This document shows, one piece after another, positions 37,491 through 47,042 of a DNA stretch of 64,000 nucleotides. Each line of letters opens with the position of its first letter. Position 1 is the stretch's first letter. The notes under the pieces are model-generated. The model did not search any database, was not told where the DNA came from, and worked only from the letters and a program-made list of their open reading frames with translations. Source of the DNA: Fibrobacter sp. UWH6 (GTDB lineage Bacteria > Fibrobacterota > Fibrobacteria > Fibrobacterales > Fibrobacteraceae); the NCBI RefSeq assembly GCF_900142465.1, contig NZ_FRAX01000007.1, positions 89,264 to 153,263 on the forward strand. The letters are read 5' to 3'. Position numbers and translations under genes: made by a program.

Positions 37491-38686
37491 TGAACTGCCG
37501 TTCCCTGAAAGCGATTGTATTGAGCCTTGCCCTGGGTGTTTCCCTGGGAACAGCCGAAAATCTGCTGACCTATACCGCATCCTCCAAGGTATCCCAGAAG
37601 GACGCCGACCAGAAGGCTCTTGATGGGGTAGCCAAGCAGATGAGCACACGGGTAAAATCTGAAATGGAAACCCGCAAGTCTGAAGACGCTAACGGAAACG
37701 TTACCGAATCCGCAGACATGTTCAAGGGCAGCTACACCAATGTGGTGCTGAAAGGCGCAAAGATTGTTCCGGGCCCCAAGCAAAATAACCAGTTTACTTC
37801 CACGGTGACCGTCGATCTGGACCAGATTGCCTCCAAGATTCTCCTGGATCTGGATGTCATCCGTAACGACGTAAAGGATAAGGAAAAGATTATCCGCACC
37901 GACCTGAAGGCTCACGATTATTACAAGACTTCTGTTGACATGGCCGCCTTAGAAAAGTTGGTGGACCGCTATAACGAAGAACTGGAAAATCTTTCTACAG
38001 TCCAGAAAGTTCCCGCTGACTTGAAGCTGGACACTCGACTGAACGCCTTGAGCGAATTCTTTATGGACAATTTGCAGTCTCTGAAGATGGAAACGGACTT
38101 GACCAGCGAAGCATTGATCGTGACCGTTACCGACTACGCCAAGCCGGTGGCTTTTATGCCAATCGCCTTGGTGCAAGACCGCAAGAATTTGGTGGTGGAA
38201 AAAACCGACGACAAGGGGCAGGCTGTCTTTGACCTGAAGGACGTTATGGCCAAGAAGCCCACAGGCGAAGTGACCGTACTTCCGGATCTTAAGTTCAAGT
38301 ATGTACGCCCTGCTGCCATCGTTTCGAAAACTGTGCAGTATTCTGCCGAAAGGACAGGCATTGCCTACAGACTTTCCTGCAAGGGAGAAACCGCAGAATG
38401 TGGAGCCCTCCGCAAGTTCCTGCTGGAATCGGGCTTCTCCTTCGTAGACGATCCAAAAACGCCTGAACTGGCGGTGACGTTGGACTTTAGCGATAAGGCC
38501 AACAGCGGTAAGACCCTGTACACCTCCAAAGCAACCATTTCCATCAAGTCCGGAGACGTCGAAATGGTGGAACAGCCCCAAGGTGTAGGCCGCGACAGCG
38601 AAAGCGCTCACGTCAAGGCCATTACCAAGCTGCCCTCCTCCAAGATCCTGCAGAATTTCGCTAAATCCCGGTCAGCAAAACGTTAG
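37490..38686 (+). CDS. LPP20-like secreted protein
   Basis: 398 residues; signal peptide cut near GTAEN (about 23). The first 110 residues match the LPP20/FlgT-like pattern (YTASSKVSQKDADQKALDGVAKQMSTRVKSE, then a VVLKGAKIV strand). A helical stretch and a beta-rich C-terminal half follow. It is translationally coupled to the DUF6175-like lipoprotein, and the three genes from 34903 are probably one envelope complex. The last 26 nt overlap a convergent gene. Confidence 0.7.
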   Translation: MNCRSLKAIVLSLALGVSLGTAENLLTYTASSKVSQKDADQKALDGVAKQMSTRVKSEMETRKSEDANGNVTESADMFKGSYTNVVLKGAKIVPGPKQNNQFTSTVTVDLDQIASKILLDLDVIRNDVKDKEKIIRTDLKAHDYYKTSVDMAALEKLVDRYNEELENLSTVQKVPADLKLDTRLNALSEFFMDNLQSLKMETDLTSEALIVTVTDYAKPVAFMPIALVQDRKNLVVEKTDDKGQAVFDLKDVMAKKPTGEVTVLPDLKFKYVRPAAIVSKTVQYSAERTGIAYRLSCKGETAECGALRKFLLESGFSFVDDPKTPELAVTLDFSDKANSGKTLYTSKATISIKSGDVEMVEQPQGVGRDSESAHVKAITKLPSSKILQNFAKSRSAKR

Positions 38687-39950
38687 CCAGTTCCGAGATG
38701 ATGTCGTCCTTGTCATCGACATAGGATAGCGGGTCTTCGAGAATTCTTTCGCATTGCATTTTCGTTAGCAGGGTTCTGTAGGGAGAGCTACCGCCAATCT
38801 CTTCGGCCCTTTTATTGATGTTCTCCAATGTATCCTGCAAATCCAGGAAGTATTGGAGGACTTTTTTTATGGTTTTGCTATTGCGTTTTAACAGCTGGTC
38901 GGCCTTGATTTGAACTGTATTTCGGTACCACAGGGAATTTGGAGCCGTCTTCAGGGATAATTGCAGCAGGGGTTCATGATTTCCTAGGAGGAACTGGTTT
39001 AAGGCTTCGATATATTGCCGGGTATGCGTTTGTAACTGCAGAAAAAGTCCCGGGAAGTGATCGTCAGCAGTCCCGATTTCCTGATTCAGGTAGATCAGGC
39101 GGGAGAGCCTGGCGTGCTGAGGGAGGATTTGTGGGTTGGCCACCCTGAGGAGATCACCAAAACTAAGACGACGACGGTTAATGTGACGTCTGCAGAACAT
39201 TTCTTCGGCGTCTTTTAGGGTAATGGGTGTTAAGTAAACGGTTTGACTTTCGGGTGAGTACGTTAGACTTCCTGGATTCAACAGCATATCTTGAATAATT
39301 TGTTCAAAATTTTCAGAAGCCTCTGCATTTACGGGAATCTTGTACCGCTTAAGTTTGATGTCGAAAGGAAAAATGTCTTTCGATGTCAAAAAAAGGTTGA
39401 AGCAAATGTCAAATTTATAGCGGTCGCCTAAACGTTCGAAATCGTCATAGAAGTAATTTTCGCCAGTGACGGCAGTCATGTTCTCGATGCGTATGGAACT
39501 GTAGTCGATTTTAAATTCTGCTTCATGCCCCATAAAGGTGGTGGGGAGCACAAGGAAGTCCAGCAACTTGGTGACAAAACTTTCGATATTCGTAAAGTTT
39601 AGACTTGACGTATATACCGTGATACGGCTGTCTTCTATGGTGATGGTTTTACGCATCAGGAATTCAAGCCAATTGGGAATCTTGGACTTTGTCTCATGAG
39701 GATTCTTGGAAAGGTTGGTGAGAAGCATATCCTTGTATTCTTTGACAAGGAAGAATACCTCTGTAAGGGCCTTTTCAGAGTAATTGATTTTTATCTCGCC
39801 CTTCTTGTATTTATCGTATGCGGTTTCAAAATTGCGTTCCTTATCATGTAAATCAAAAATACGATTCACATAACGGCTTACCACATAAAGAGTCTGGTGA
39901 ATTCCGAAGGGTCCGTGGTTTATGTCAAGGGACTTGTAAATTGTCTGCAT
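38661..39950 (-). CDS. Cytoplasmic protein of unknown function
   Basis: 429 residues from the ATG at 39950, preceded by GAGGAG 7 nt upstream; an in-frame start five codons earlier lacks this. No signal peptide or membrane segment. The first 130 residues and the last 110 are helical (VLQYFLDLQDTLENINKRAEEI); the middle is mixed with beta strands. No family recognised. The 3' end overlaps the convergent LPP20-like gene by 26 bp, so the two transcripts would be antisense to each other there. Confidence 0.7.
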   Translation of the reverse strand: MQTIYKSLDINHGPFGIHQTLYVVSRYVNRIFDLHDKERNFETAYDKYKKGEIKINYSEKALTEVFFLVKEYKDMLLTNLSKNPHETKSKIPNWLEFLMRKTITIEDSRITVYTSSLNFTNIESFVTKLLDFLVLPTTFMGHEAEFKIDYSSIRIENMTAVTGENYFYDDFERLGDRYKFDICFNLFLTSKDIFPFDIKLKRYKIPVNAEASENFEQIIQDMLLNPGSLTYSPESQTVYLTPITLKDAEEMFCRRHINRRRLSFGDLLRVANPQILPQHARLSRLIYLNQEIGTADDHFPGLFLQLQTHTRQYIEALNQFLLGNHEPLLQLSLKTAPNSLWYRNTVQIKADQLLKRNSKTIKKVLQYFLDLQDTLENINKRAEEIGGSSPYRTLLTKMQCERILEDPLSYVDDKDDIISELANVLLTGI

Positions 39951-40071
39951 GAAAACGCTCCTCAACCCTTATATCGTTTCCAATCGCAAAATTGTAAACT
40001 TGCCACATATATCTTTTTTCTAAATTTTCGCCGTTCAAAATTTAAACGTGTATATCACGAGGTAACTCAAT

Positions 40072-41577
40072 ATGGCAATGCAAGATATGAATGACCAGGT
40101 CGTCGCTCGCCTGGCTAAGCTGGACAAGTTCAAGGAAATGGGTATCGAGGCCTATCCTCATAAGTTTAACCGCACCCATGATTCCAAGGTTCTCAAGGAA
40201 AATAAGGACGCTCTCATCGCTTCCCAGGAAGAAGTGGCTTTCGCTGGCCGTGTTGTCCGCTTCAATCGTAAGGGCAAGATGTGCTTTATGCACCTGAAGG
40301 ACCGTTATGGCCGTCTGCAGGTGGTTTGCGCCCGCGACGAAGTTGGCGAAGAAAACTACGAAATCGTGAAGATGACCGACCTTGGCGACTTCATCGGCGT
40401 TAACGGTACTATGTTCGAAACCCAGAGCGGTGAATACTCCGTACGCGTGAAGAAGGTGACCATGCTTTCCAAGGCTGTGCGCCCGCTCCCCGTTGCCAAG
40501 GAAAAGATTGACGAAAACGGCAACAAGGTGGTGTTCAACGAATTTGCCGACGTGGACGCCCGTTACCGTCAGCGCTATATCGACATGGCCTTGAACGACG
40601 ACGTGAAGGACGTGTTCATCAAGCGTTCCAAGATCATGCAGTCCATTCGTGAATACCTCATCGAAAAGGGCTTCATCGAAGTGGAAACCCCGACTCTGCA
40701 GCCGATTTACGGCGGTGCAAACGCTCGTCCGTTTACCACCCATCACAATGCCTGCGATATGACCCTCTACATGCGTGTCGCTCCGGAACTCTACCTGAAG
40801 CGCTGCATTGTTGGCGGTATGGAAAAGGTTTTCGAATTCTCCAAGAACTTCCGTAACGAAGGTATGGACCGTACCCATAGCCCGGAATTCACCGGTCTGG
40901 AATTCTACGAAGCTTTCGCTGACTACAACGACATGATGGTCCACTTCGAAAACATCTACGAACGCGCCTGTATCGCAGCAAACGGCACCACCAAGATCAT
41001 GACCCAGGGCAAGGAAATCGACTTCAAGGCTCCGTGGCCCCGCTACAGCATGATCGAAGCTATCGAAAAGTTCGGTGGCCTGAAGGTCAACGAAATGTCT
41101 GACGAAGACATCAAGAACAAGATGGAAGAACTGGGCGGCCACCTGGATGGTGAATTCAGCCGCGGCCGTGGCATCCTGGAACTGTTTGAACTGACTGTGG
41201 AAGACAAGCTGATCCAGCCCACCTTCATCAAGGACATGCCCACCGAATCTACTCCGCTCTGCAAGAAGCACCGTACCATCGAAGGCCTCATCGAACAGTT
41301 CGAACCCTACGCAAACGGCTGGGAACTGGGCAACGCCTATACCGAACTTAACGACCCCATCCGCCAGCGCGAACTTCTGGAAGACCAGGTCCGCCGTGGC
41401 CGCGGTGGTGAAGGCGAAACTCACCCCATGGACGAAAACTTCATGCACGCTATCGAATCCGGTCTGCCTCCTACCGGCGGTGTTGGCTTCGGTATCGACC
41501 GTATGGTGATGCTCCTGACCAACCAGGAAACCATCCGCGACGTGCAGCTCTTCCCGCTGATGAAGCCGGAAGTGTAA
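40072..41577 (+). CDS. lysS: Lysyl-tRNA synthetase (class II)
   Basis: 501 residues. An N-terminal OB-fold anticodon-binding domain (about 55-150, FAGRVVRFNRKGKMCFMHLKD) is followed by the class II catalytic core: motif 1 around 200-222 (IEVETPTLQPIYGGANARPF), motif 2 FRNEGMDRTHSPEF from about 260, motif 3 GVGFGIDRMVMLL from about 472. Charges tRNA-Lys. Start MAMQDMND follows GAGGTAAC. The 3' flank carries two copies of the AGGTCG hairpin repeat. Confidence 0.97.
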   Translation: MAMQDMNDQVVARLAKLDKFKEMGIEAYPHKFNRTHDSKVLKENKDALIASQEEVAFAGRVVRFNRKGKMCFMHLKDRYGRLQVVCARDEVGEENYEIVKMTDLGDFIGVNGTMFETQSGEYSVRVKKVTMLSKAVRPLPVAKEKIDENGNKVVFNEFADVDARYRQRYIDMALNDDVKDVFIKRSKIMQSIREYLIEKGFIEVETPTLQPIYGGANARPFTTHHNACDMTLYMRVAPELYLKRCIVGGMEKVFEFSKNFRNEGMDRTHSPEFTGLEFYEAFADYNDMMVHFENIYERACIAANGTTKIMTQGKEIDFKAPWPRYSMIEAIEKFGGLKVNEMSDEDIKNKMEELGGHLDGEFSRGRGILELFELTVEDKLIQPTFIKDMPTESTPLCKKHRTIEGLIEQFEPYANGWELGNAYTELNDPIRQRELLEDQVRRGRGGEGETHPMDENFMHAIESGLPPTGGVGFGIDRMVMLLTNQETIRDVQLFPLMKPEV

Positions 41578-41597
41578 GCCCGAAGGGCTTACTAGGT

Positions 41598-41645
41598 CGC
41601 TTCGCTCTGAGGTATGAGGTCGCTACGCTTTGAGGTATGAGCTAA
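41598..41645. repeat. AGGTCG...GAGGT hairpin repeats (two units)
   Basis: AGGTCGCTTCGCTCTGAGGT and AGGTCGCTACGCTTTGAGGT in tandem between lysS and the four-helix-bundle gene. The final GAGGT lies 10 nt before the ATG at 41646 and resembles a Shine-Dalgarno sequence. The preceding GCCCGAAGGGC is a separate small hairpin. Confidence 0.65.
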
Positions 41646-42062
41646 ATGCGTGATTTTCATTCTCTTGAAATTTGGAACAAGAGTCATATGTTGACTCTTG
41701 ATATTTATCGTGTAACGGAAAATTTCCCGAAGAATGAAATCTATGCTCTTACGTCACAAGTTCGCAGGGCCGCATACTCCATTCCAATGAACATTGCTGA
41801 AGGTTGTGGAAGAAAATCTGAAGCTGAATTTTGCCAGTTTCTCAATGTATCTTCCGGTTCAGCATCGGAATTGGAATATCAGTTGCTGTTGGCTCACGAC
41901 CTTGGGTATTTGGAGAAGGAATCTTTTGAAAAATTGAGCGCAGATGTTGTGTCAATTCGAAAAATGGTTCAAGCTTTTGCTGCTCATGTCGCATCTCCCA
42001 AAGCACCGAAGGTGCGACCTCTAGCCCCAAAGCCTGCTGAAAGCAGGCGACCTCATGCCTAA
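41646..42062 (+). CDS. Four-helix bundle protein (23S rRNA IVP type)
   Basis: 138 residues. The first 115 match the four-helix bundle/S23 family found originally inside 23S rRNA intervening sequences: FHSLEIWNKSHMLTLDIYRVTENFP, RRAAYSIPMNIAEGCGR, SSGSASELEYQLLLAHDLGYL. Free-standing copies are common; function unknown, possibly RNA binding. The last about 25 residues (SPKAPKVRPLAPKPAESRR) are encoded by reversed copies of the AGGTCG hairpin repeat, so the tail is repeat-derived. Confidence 0.85.
   Translation: MRDFHSLEIWNKSHMLTLDIYRVTENFPKNEIYALTSQVRRAAYSIPMNIAEGCGRKSEAEFCQFLNVSSGSASELEYQLLLAHDLGYLEKESFEKLSADVVSIRKMVQAFAAHVASPKAPKVRPLAPKPAESRRPHA
41995..42062. repeat. AGGTCG hairpin repeats inside the end of a gene
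   Basis: On the minus strand two units: AGGTCGCCTGC-TTTC-AGCAGGC-TTTGGGG and AGGTCGCACC-TTCG-GTGC-TTTGGGAG. They encode the C-terminal tail of the four-helix protein on the plus strand. Confidence 0.6.
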
Positions 42063-42084
42063 ACCTCTCGTCTCTCGTCTAATT

Positions 42085-43329
42085 ATGAAACTTGAACTAC
42101 TCATTGCCTGGCGTTATTTGGGGGCTCAGCGTAAGAGTCTCTTCGTTTCGCTTATCGGCATCTTCAGTATGCTTGGCGTTTCCATCGGCGTGTTTGCGCT
42201 GGTGGTTGCTCTTGCTGCGGTTAACGGTTTTGAAGAAGAGGTAACTGCCCAGATGATCGGCAAGGACGCTCACTTCGAAATCATGGCCTACAATGGGGAA
42301 CCGATTGCGCCCTACGACAGCCTGATCAAGGAAGTCCGAGCCCACGATTCCCGCGTGACTGCGGCTTCTCCTTTTATCATTTACAAGGTGGGCATCAGCA
42401 GCAAGAAGGTGAACGACGGTATCGTGATTTACGGTATCGACGGCGAATCCTCCAAGGGCGTTACCGACATCCACAAGTACATCAAGTGGGGCAACTACTC
42501 TGTAGATAGCCTTGAAGATTTGAGCGGCAAGATGCGTCCGGGAATTATCCTGGGTAACGGCCTTGCCAACAGACTTCGTGTGGTGGTGGGCGACAAACTT
42601 GTTCTGCAGACATTCCAGAGTCCCGATGCGGTAGCCGCCAGCGGTGGTCCCAAGATGATGATGTGCGTGGTCAGCGGCATCTTCGAGACGGGCACTTACG
42701 AGTACGACGGCAACTTGGCTTATGTGGGCATTCCCGAACTGCAGACCTTGCTTACCATGGGTGACGCCGTTACCGGAATTCAGTTCCGCATGAATGACCA
42801 TTGGAAGGCTGGGGAGGCTGTAGACAGTCTTGGCACTTGGCTTGGTTATCCTTACTACGCCATGGACTGGAAGACCAAGAACATCACTTTGCTCAAGTGG
42901 ATGAACTATGAAAAGTTTATCGTGGCTGCAGTGATTTGCCTGATTATTCTTGTGGCCGCATTTAACATCATCAGTTCCTTGATCATGGTGGTAATCGACA
43001 AGACCAAGGAAATCGGCATCCTCCGCAGCATGGGTTTCAGCAAGGCAGGAATCATGCGCGTCTTTATGCTCATGGGCAGTTTCATTGGCGTGGGCGGAAC
43101 CATTGTAGGAGGTTCCATCGGTTTGATTTTGTGCAAACTTCAGGAAGCTTACCATTTTATCAAGTTGCCTGGCGACGTTTACGTGATTCCCTATTTCCCC
43201 ATATCGGTTCATGTTCTGGATGTGGTCCTGATTTTTGTTATCGGCATCGCTCTTTGTGTGGCCGCCACCATTCTTCCTGCCTGGAAAGCCAGCAGACTTG
43301 ACCCCGTAGGAGCCATTAGACATGAGTAG
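42085..43329 (+). CDS. lolC: Lipoprotein-releasing ABC transporter permease (LolC/E family)
   Basis: 414 residues from the ATG at 42085 (family start MKLELLIAWRYL); an upstream in-frame ATG at 42055 encodes repeat-like sequence and overlaps the previous gene. Four transmembrane helices: one at about 25-48 and three C-terminal (about 275-300, 320-345, 375-400), with a large MacB-type periplasmic domain between. KTKEIGILRSMGFSKAGIMRVFMLMG is the coupling-helix signature. Extracts lipoproteins from the inner membrane with LolD. No Shine-Dalgarno sequence seen. Confidence 0.88.
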   Translation: MKLELLIAWRYLGAQRKSLFVSLIGIFSMLGVSIGVFALVVALAAVNGFEEEVTAQMIGKDAHFEIMAYNGEPIAPYDSLIKEVRAHDSRVTAASPFIIYKVGISSKKVNDGIVIYGIDGESSKGVTDIHKYIKWGNYSVDSLEDLSGKMRPGIILGNGLANRLRVVVGDKLVLQTFQSPDAVAASGGPKMMMCVVSGIFETGTYEYDGNLAYVGIPELQTLLTMGDAVTGIQFRMNDHWKAGEAVDSLGTWLGYPYYAMDWKTKNITLLKWMNYEKFIVAAVICLIILVAAFNIISSLIMVVIDKTKEIGILRSMGFSKAGIMRVFMLMGSFIGVGGTIVGGSIGLILCKLQEAYHFIKLPGDVYVIPYFPISVHVLDVVLIFVIGIALCVAATILPAWKASRLDPVGAIRHE

Positions 43330-43424
43330 TGAGGTCGGGCTTCGCCCTCTGAGGTATGGGGTCGGAGCTTCGCTCCTGGAGGTGTTTAATATGTGCATAC
43401 GAATTAGGTCGCTTTGAGGTAATA
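43325..43424. repeat. AGGTCG...GAGGT hairpin repeats (three units) between lolC and lolD
   Basis: GAGGTCGGGCTTCGCCCTC-TGAGGT, then GGGTCGGAGCTTCGCTCCTGGAGGT, then a shrunken AGGTCGCTTTGAGGT whose GAGGT lies 5 nt before the lolD ATG and is in Shine-Dalgarno position. Confidence 0.7.
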
Positions 43425-44189
43425 ATGAGTATTGATTTAAAGAATGATGCTGAGGTACAGACCAGTGTAACCTCTAGCTCGCTTTGCGAGCGACCTGATA
43501 ACCTCGTACCTCAATGCCTATTGGAAACTCGCGATTTGCGTCGTGTCTTTAGCGAAACTGGTGAACAGCTGGAAATTCTGAAGGGCGTTAATTTTTCAAT
43601 GAACGCTGGCGAACTAGTCGCTCTTACAGGTTCCTCCGGTTCCGGTAAATCCACCTTCCTGAATTTGGTGGGTATGCTGGATACTCCCACTTCTGGCGAA
43701 ATTCTGTTCAAGGGAAAGGAACTTTCGAAGTTCAGCAGCCATGAACGTGACATGTACCATCGAGCTCAAGTGGGATTCGTGTTCCAGTTCCATCATCTGC
43801 TCAGCGAATTTTCCGCTCTCGAAAACGTCTGTGTACCGGGTCGCATTCTCGGAACAAGCGAAGCCGAATGCCGCGAACGCGCCGAGATGCTTCTGGAAAC
43901 CGTTGGCCTGAAAGACCGCCTGAAGCACTTGCCCCGCGAACTTTCCGGTGGTGAACGCCAGCGCATCGCCATAGCCCGCGCCCTGATGAACAAGCCGGAT
44001 CTGGTGCTGGCCGACGAACCCAGCGGCAACCTGGACGAAGCCAATTCCGCAAAGCTTAACGAACTGATCGGCGAACTGAACGAGAAGTTCAACCAGGCGT
44101 TCCTCATTGTAACCCACGACGAGATGTTGGCCAAGTTCGCTAAACGCCGAGTGGTGATGCATAACGGTTTGATCCAGAGTATCGAATAA
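43425..44189 (+). CDS. lolD: Lipoprotein-releasing ABC transporter ATPase LolD
   Basis: 254 residues from the ATG at 43425. Walker A GSSGSGKS at about 69-76, Q-loop FVFQFHHLL, signature LSGGERQR at about 172-179, Walker B LVLADEPSGNLD, switch H in VTHD. This is the LolD/MacB-type ATPase pairing with the LolC-type permease. The first about 32 residues are an extension absent from usual LolD; most of it (TSSSLCERPDN) is encoded by a reverse copy of the hairpin repeat. A TTG near 43521 could give a conventional N-terminus. GAGGT from another repeat unit precedes the ATG. Confidence 0.9.
   Translation: MSIDLKNDAEVQTSVTSSSLCERPDNLVPQCLLETRDLRRVFSETGEQLEILKGVNFSMNAGELVALTGSSGSGKSTFLNLVGMLDTPTSGEILFKGKELSKFSSHERDMYHRAQVGFVFQFHHLLSEFSALENVCVPGRILGTSEAECRERAEMLLETVGLKDRLKHLPRELSGGERQRIAIARALMNKPDLVLADEPSGNLDEANSAKLNELIGELNEKFNQAFLIVTHDEMLAKFAKRRVVMHNGLIQSIE
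43466..43495. repeat. Reversed AGGTCG hairpin repeat inside lolD
   Basis: The minus strand reads AGGTCGCTCGCAAAGCGAGC then TAGAGGT, a complete unit within the lolD 5' coding region. Confidence 0.6.
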
Positions 44190-44298
44190 CGTCCTTTAAA
44201 AAGTAAGATGGATCCGTTTGATAAAAAAATATGGGACGTCAAGTAGACAAGCGCTAACTATAAAAACGATAGTGAATGAGAATTTTTAGGTAAAAGTT

Positions 44299-46851
44299 AT
44301 GTCTGATATTAACGGTATTTTTTCGAAGAAGGCTAAGGCGGTTTTACAGGCCGCTCGCATGGCAGCCCGCAATTTGGGCAGCGACAGCATTAGCACAGAA
44401 CATTTACTGCTGGGACTGGTCCGTGAAGATTCCGGCTTTGCAGCAGAAACCTTGACCGCCCTCAAGGTGAACTTGAATGAACTGGGCGAAAATGTTCAGC
44501 GTTCTTTGACTTCTAACGGTGGAATCATGACTGTGGGCGATGCTCACGGCGCACTCCTTTCGTTTACTATTCGTTGTAAGGCTGCATTGTTCAATGCGGC
44601 AAAGATCGCCAAGGACGAAGGGGACCAGTACATCGGTCCTGAACATCTCATGCTTGCCATCTTGCAGCAGAGTGAATCTCCCGCTGCAGGTACACTTTCC
44701 ACTTTCGGCGTCACCTTTGAAAATTTCCAGCAGGCTCTGCAGCAGATCAAGCGCGATGCTATGGAATCCCAGGTTCCCGGCGAAGAGGGTATGGCTGGCG
44801 AAGGTCCTTTCGGGGGAGAACAGCCCCGCGAAGGTCAGCCCCGCGTTGGTGAAACCCGTCAGCAGGCTCGTTCCCAGTCCCGCTCCAAGACTCCGATTCT
44901 GGAACATTTTGGCCGCGACTTGACCGCTATGGCCCGCCAGGGTAAGCTGGACCCGATTATCGGTCGTGAAGCAGAAATTGAACGTCTGATCCAGATTCTC
45001 TGCCGACGCAAGAAGAATAATCCGGCACTCATCGGTGAACCGGGTGTGGGTAAGACCGCCATTATCGAAGGTCTTGCACTGAAGATTGCCCAGAAGAAGA
45101 TTCCGGAACTGTTGGCCAACAAGCGCGTAGTTAGCCTTGATGTGGCAGCCATGGTGGCAGGCACAAAGTACCGCGGACAGTTTGAAGAACGTGTGAAGGG
45201 CCTTATTATGGAACTTCAGCGCGTAGATAATTCCGTCATTCTTTTCATCGATGAATTGCATACCATCGTAGGCGCAGGCGGTTCTGAAGGTAGCTTGGAT
45301 GCTTCCAATATTTTCAAGCCTGCACTTGCCCGTGGCGAACTCCAGTGCATTGGCGCGACCACCATCGATGAATACCGCAAGTACATCGAAAAGGATGCCG
45401 CCCTGGAACGCCGTTTCCAGACCATCGTGGTGAACCCGCCTTCTTCTGAAGATTCCATCCAGATTCTGGAAGGTCTGCGAGCCAAGTATGCGCAACATCA
45501 TAAGGTCCGTTATACACCCGAAGCCATTCGCGCCTCCGTCACCTTGGCAGAACGTTATATTTCCGACCGATTCTTACCGGACAAGGCCATCGACGTCTTG
45601 GATGAAGCAGGAGCCCGTGTCCGCCTGAATTCCATCCGCACACCTCAGGACTTGAAGGAAATGGAAGATGCCTTGGCAGAAGCCCTCCAGCAGAAGGAAG
45701 AGGCTATTGCCGAACAGCAGTACGAAACGGCTGCCGCCCTCCGCGACAAGATTGAAGCTCTTACAAACCAGATTGCAGAACGCCGCGAAGCTCTCAACAA
45801 GGAAGATTCCGCAGAACTTCCCGTAGTTGACGAAAACGAAATCCGCGATTGCATCAGTAAGATGACCGGCATTCCTGTTAGCCGCTTGGCTGGCGAAGAA
45901 GCACAGAAACTTCTGAAGTTGGGTGACGAAATCAAGGAACGTGTTATTGGTCAGGATCAGGCCGTAGATGCAGTCGTAAAGGCAATCCGCCGTACCCGCG
46001 CCGGCATTCGCAATAACAAGCGCCCCATGGGTAGCTTCCTGTTCCTGGGTCCCACCGGTGTGGGTAAGACTGAACTTGCCAAGGTCTTGAGCTTGAGCCT
46101 GTTTGGTAGCGAAGAATCCATGATTCGTATCGACATGAGCGAGTACATGGAAAAACATAGCATTAGCCGCCTGATCGGTGCGCCTCCGGGATACGTTGGC
46201 TTCGAAGATAACGGCGGACAGCTTTCCGAGAAGGTCCGCAAGCGCCCTTATTGCGTGGTGCTCCTGGATGAAATTGAAAAGGCTCATCCGGACGTTTACA
46301 ACTTGCTACTCCAGATTCTGGATGATGGTATTCTTACCGATAGCTATGGTCGCAAGATTAACTTCAAGAATACAATCATCATCATGACCAGTAATGCCGG
46401 CGCCCGCGAAGTCCGCCATAGCTCTGGCATGGGCTTTACCAAGATGGGGGAGACCGACGACTACGAACGTATGGAAACCGCTATCCGCGAAGAAGTAAAG
46501 CGTGTATTCTCTCCGGAATTCCTGAACCGTATCGACGAACAGATTGTGTTCCGTCCGTTGACCAAGAAGGACTTGTCTTCTGTTGTGGATATCCAGCTGA
46601 CCTTCTTGCAGAAGAACTTGTCTGAACGTGGAATCCTGCTGGAAGTTTCCCAGGCCGCCAAGGAATTTGTAGTTAGTCACAATTACGATTCCGCCCTGGG
46701 CGCCCGCCCCATCCGTCGTTCCATTCAGCAGTTGATCGAAGATGAAATTGCCGAAGGACTCCTCCTTGGAATCTACAAGGACTTCTCCACGATTTCCCTG
46801 GATGTGGTGGATGGCAAGCTGAAGTTTACTTCCGAGGCATTGCCTAGTTAG
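44299..46851 (+). CDS. clpC: ATP-dependent Clp protease ATPase subunit ClpC
   Basis: 850 residues. Two N-terminal Clp-N repeats (about 1-150), AAA+ domain 1 with Walker A GEPGVGKT 246-253, a UVR-motif middle region (about 468-500, [21 protein letters not shown]) that marks ClpC rather than ClpA or ClpB, AAA+ domain 2 with Walker A GPTGVGKT 584-591, and a GMGF loop (about 712) suited to docking ClpP. It unfolds proteins for ClpP. The ATG follows AGGTAAAAG. Confidence 0.94.
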   Translation: MSDINGIFSKKAKAVLQAARMAARNLGSDSISTEHLLLGLVREDSGFAAETLTALKVNLNELGENVQRSLTSNGGIMTVGDAHGALLSFTIRCKAALFNAAKIAKDEGDQYIGPEHLMLAILQQSESPAAGTLSTFGVTFENFQQALQQIKRDAMESQVPGEEGMAGEGPFGGEQPREGQPRVGETRQQARSQSRSKTPILEHFGRDLTAMARQGKLDPIIGREAEIERLIQILCRRKKNNPALIGEPGVGKTAIIEGLALKIAQKKIPELLANKRVVSLDVAAMVAGTKYRGQFEERVKGLIMELQRVDNSVILFIDELHTIVGAGGSEGSLDASNIFKPALARGELQCIGATTIDEYRKYIEKDAALERRFQTIVVNPPSSEDSIQILEGLRAKYAQHHKVRYTPEAIRASVTLAERYISDRFLPDKAIDVLDEAGARVRLNSIRTPQDLKEMEDALAEALQQKEEAIAEQQYETAAALRDKIEALTNQIAERREALNKEDSAELPVVDENEIRDCISKMTGIPVSRLAGEEAQKLLKLGDEIKERVIGQDQAVDAVVKAIRRTRAGIRNNKRPMGSFLFLGPTGVGKTELAKVLSLSLFGSEESMIRIDMSEYMEKHSISRLIGAPPGYVGFEDNGGQLSEKVRKRPYCVVLLDEIEKAHPDVYNLLLQILDDGILTDSYGRKINFKNTIIIMTSNAGAREVRHSSGMGFTKMGETDDYERMETAIREEVKRVFSPEFLNRIDEQIVFRPLTKKDLSSVVDIQLTFLQKNLSERGILLEVSQAAKEFVVSHNYDSALGARPIRRSIQQLIEDEIAEGLLLGIYKDFSTISLDVVDGKLKFTSEALPS

Positions 46852-46853
46852 GT

Positions 46854-46986
46854 ACAGGTCGCACCTGACGGTGCTAGAGGTGATCAGGTCGGAGCTTCGC
46901 TCCTAGAGGTTGATGCCGGAGAATGGGTAATTACCTCTAGGCGTAAGCCGACCTCTAGGCCGCAGGCCGACCTCACACCTCATACC
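46854..46986. repeat. Cluster of four AGGTCG hairpin repeats between clpC and adk
   Basis: Two forward units (AGGTCGCACC-tgac-GGTGCTAGAGGT and AGGTCGGAGC-ttc-GCTCCTAGAGGT) are followed by two reversed ones (minus strand AGGTCGGCTTACGCCTAGAGGT and AGGTCGGCCTGCGGCCTAGAGGT). Stems vary while the ends stay constant. Confidence 0.75.
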
Positions 46987-47042
46987 TTATTTACTATCTT
47001 TTGACTGCAAATAATTCAAACAATCAACCAAAGGACAATATC

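Noticed and set aside
41598..46986. CRISPR array
   Set aside because: The AGGTCG repeats are short, variable in the stem, occur in both orientations and have no regular spacers; no cas genes are present.
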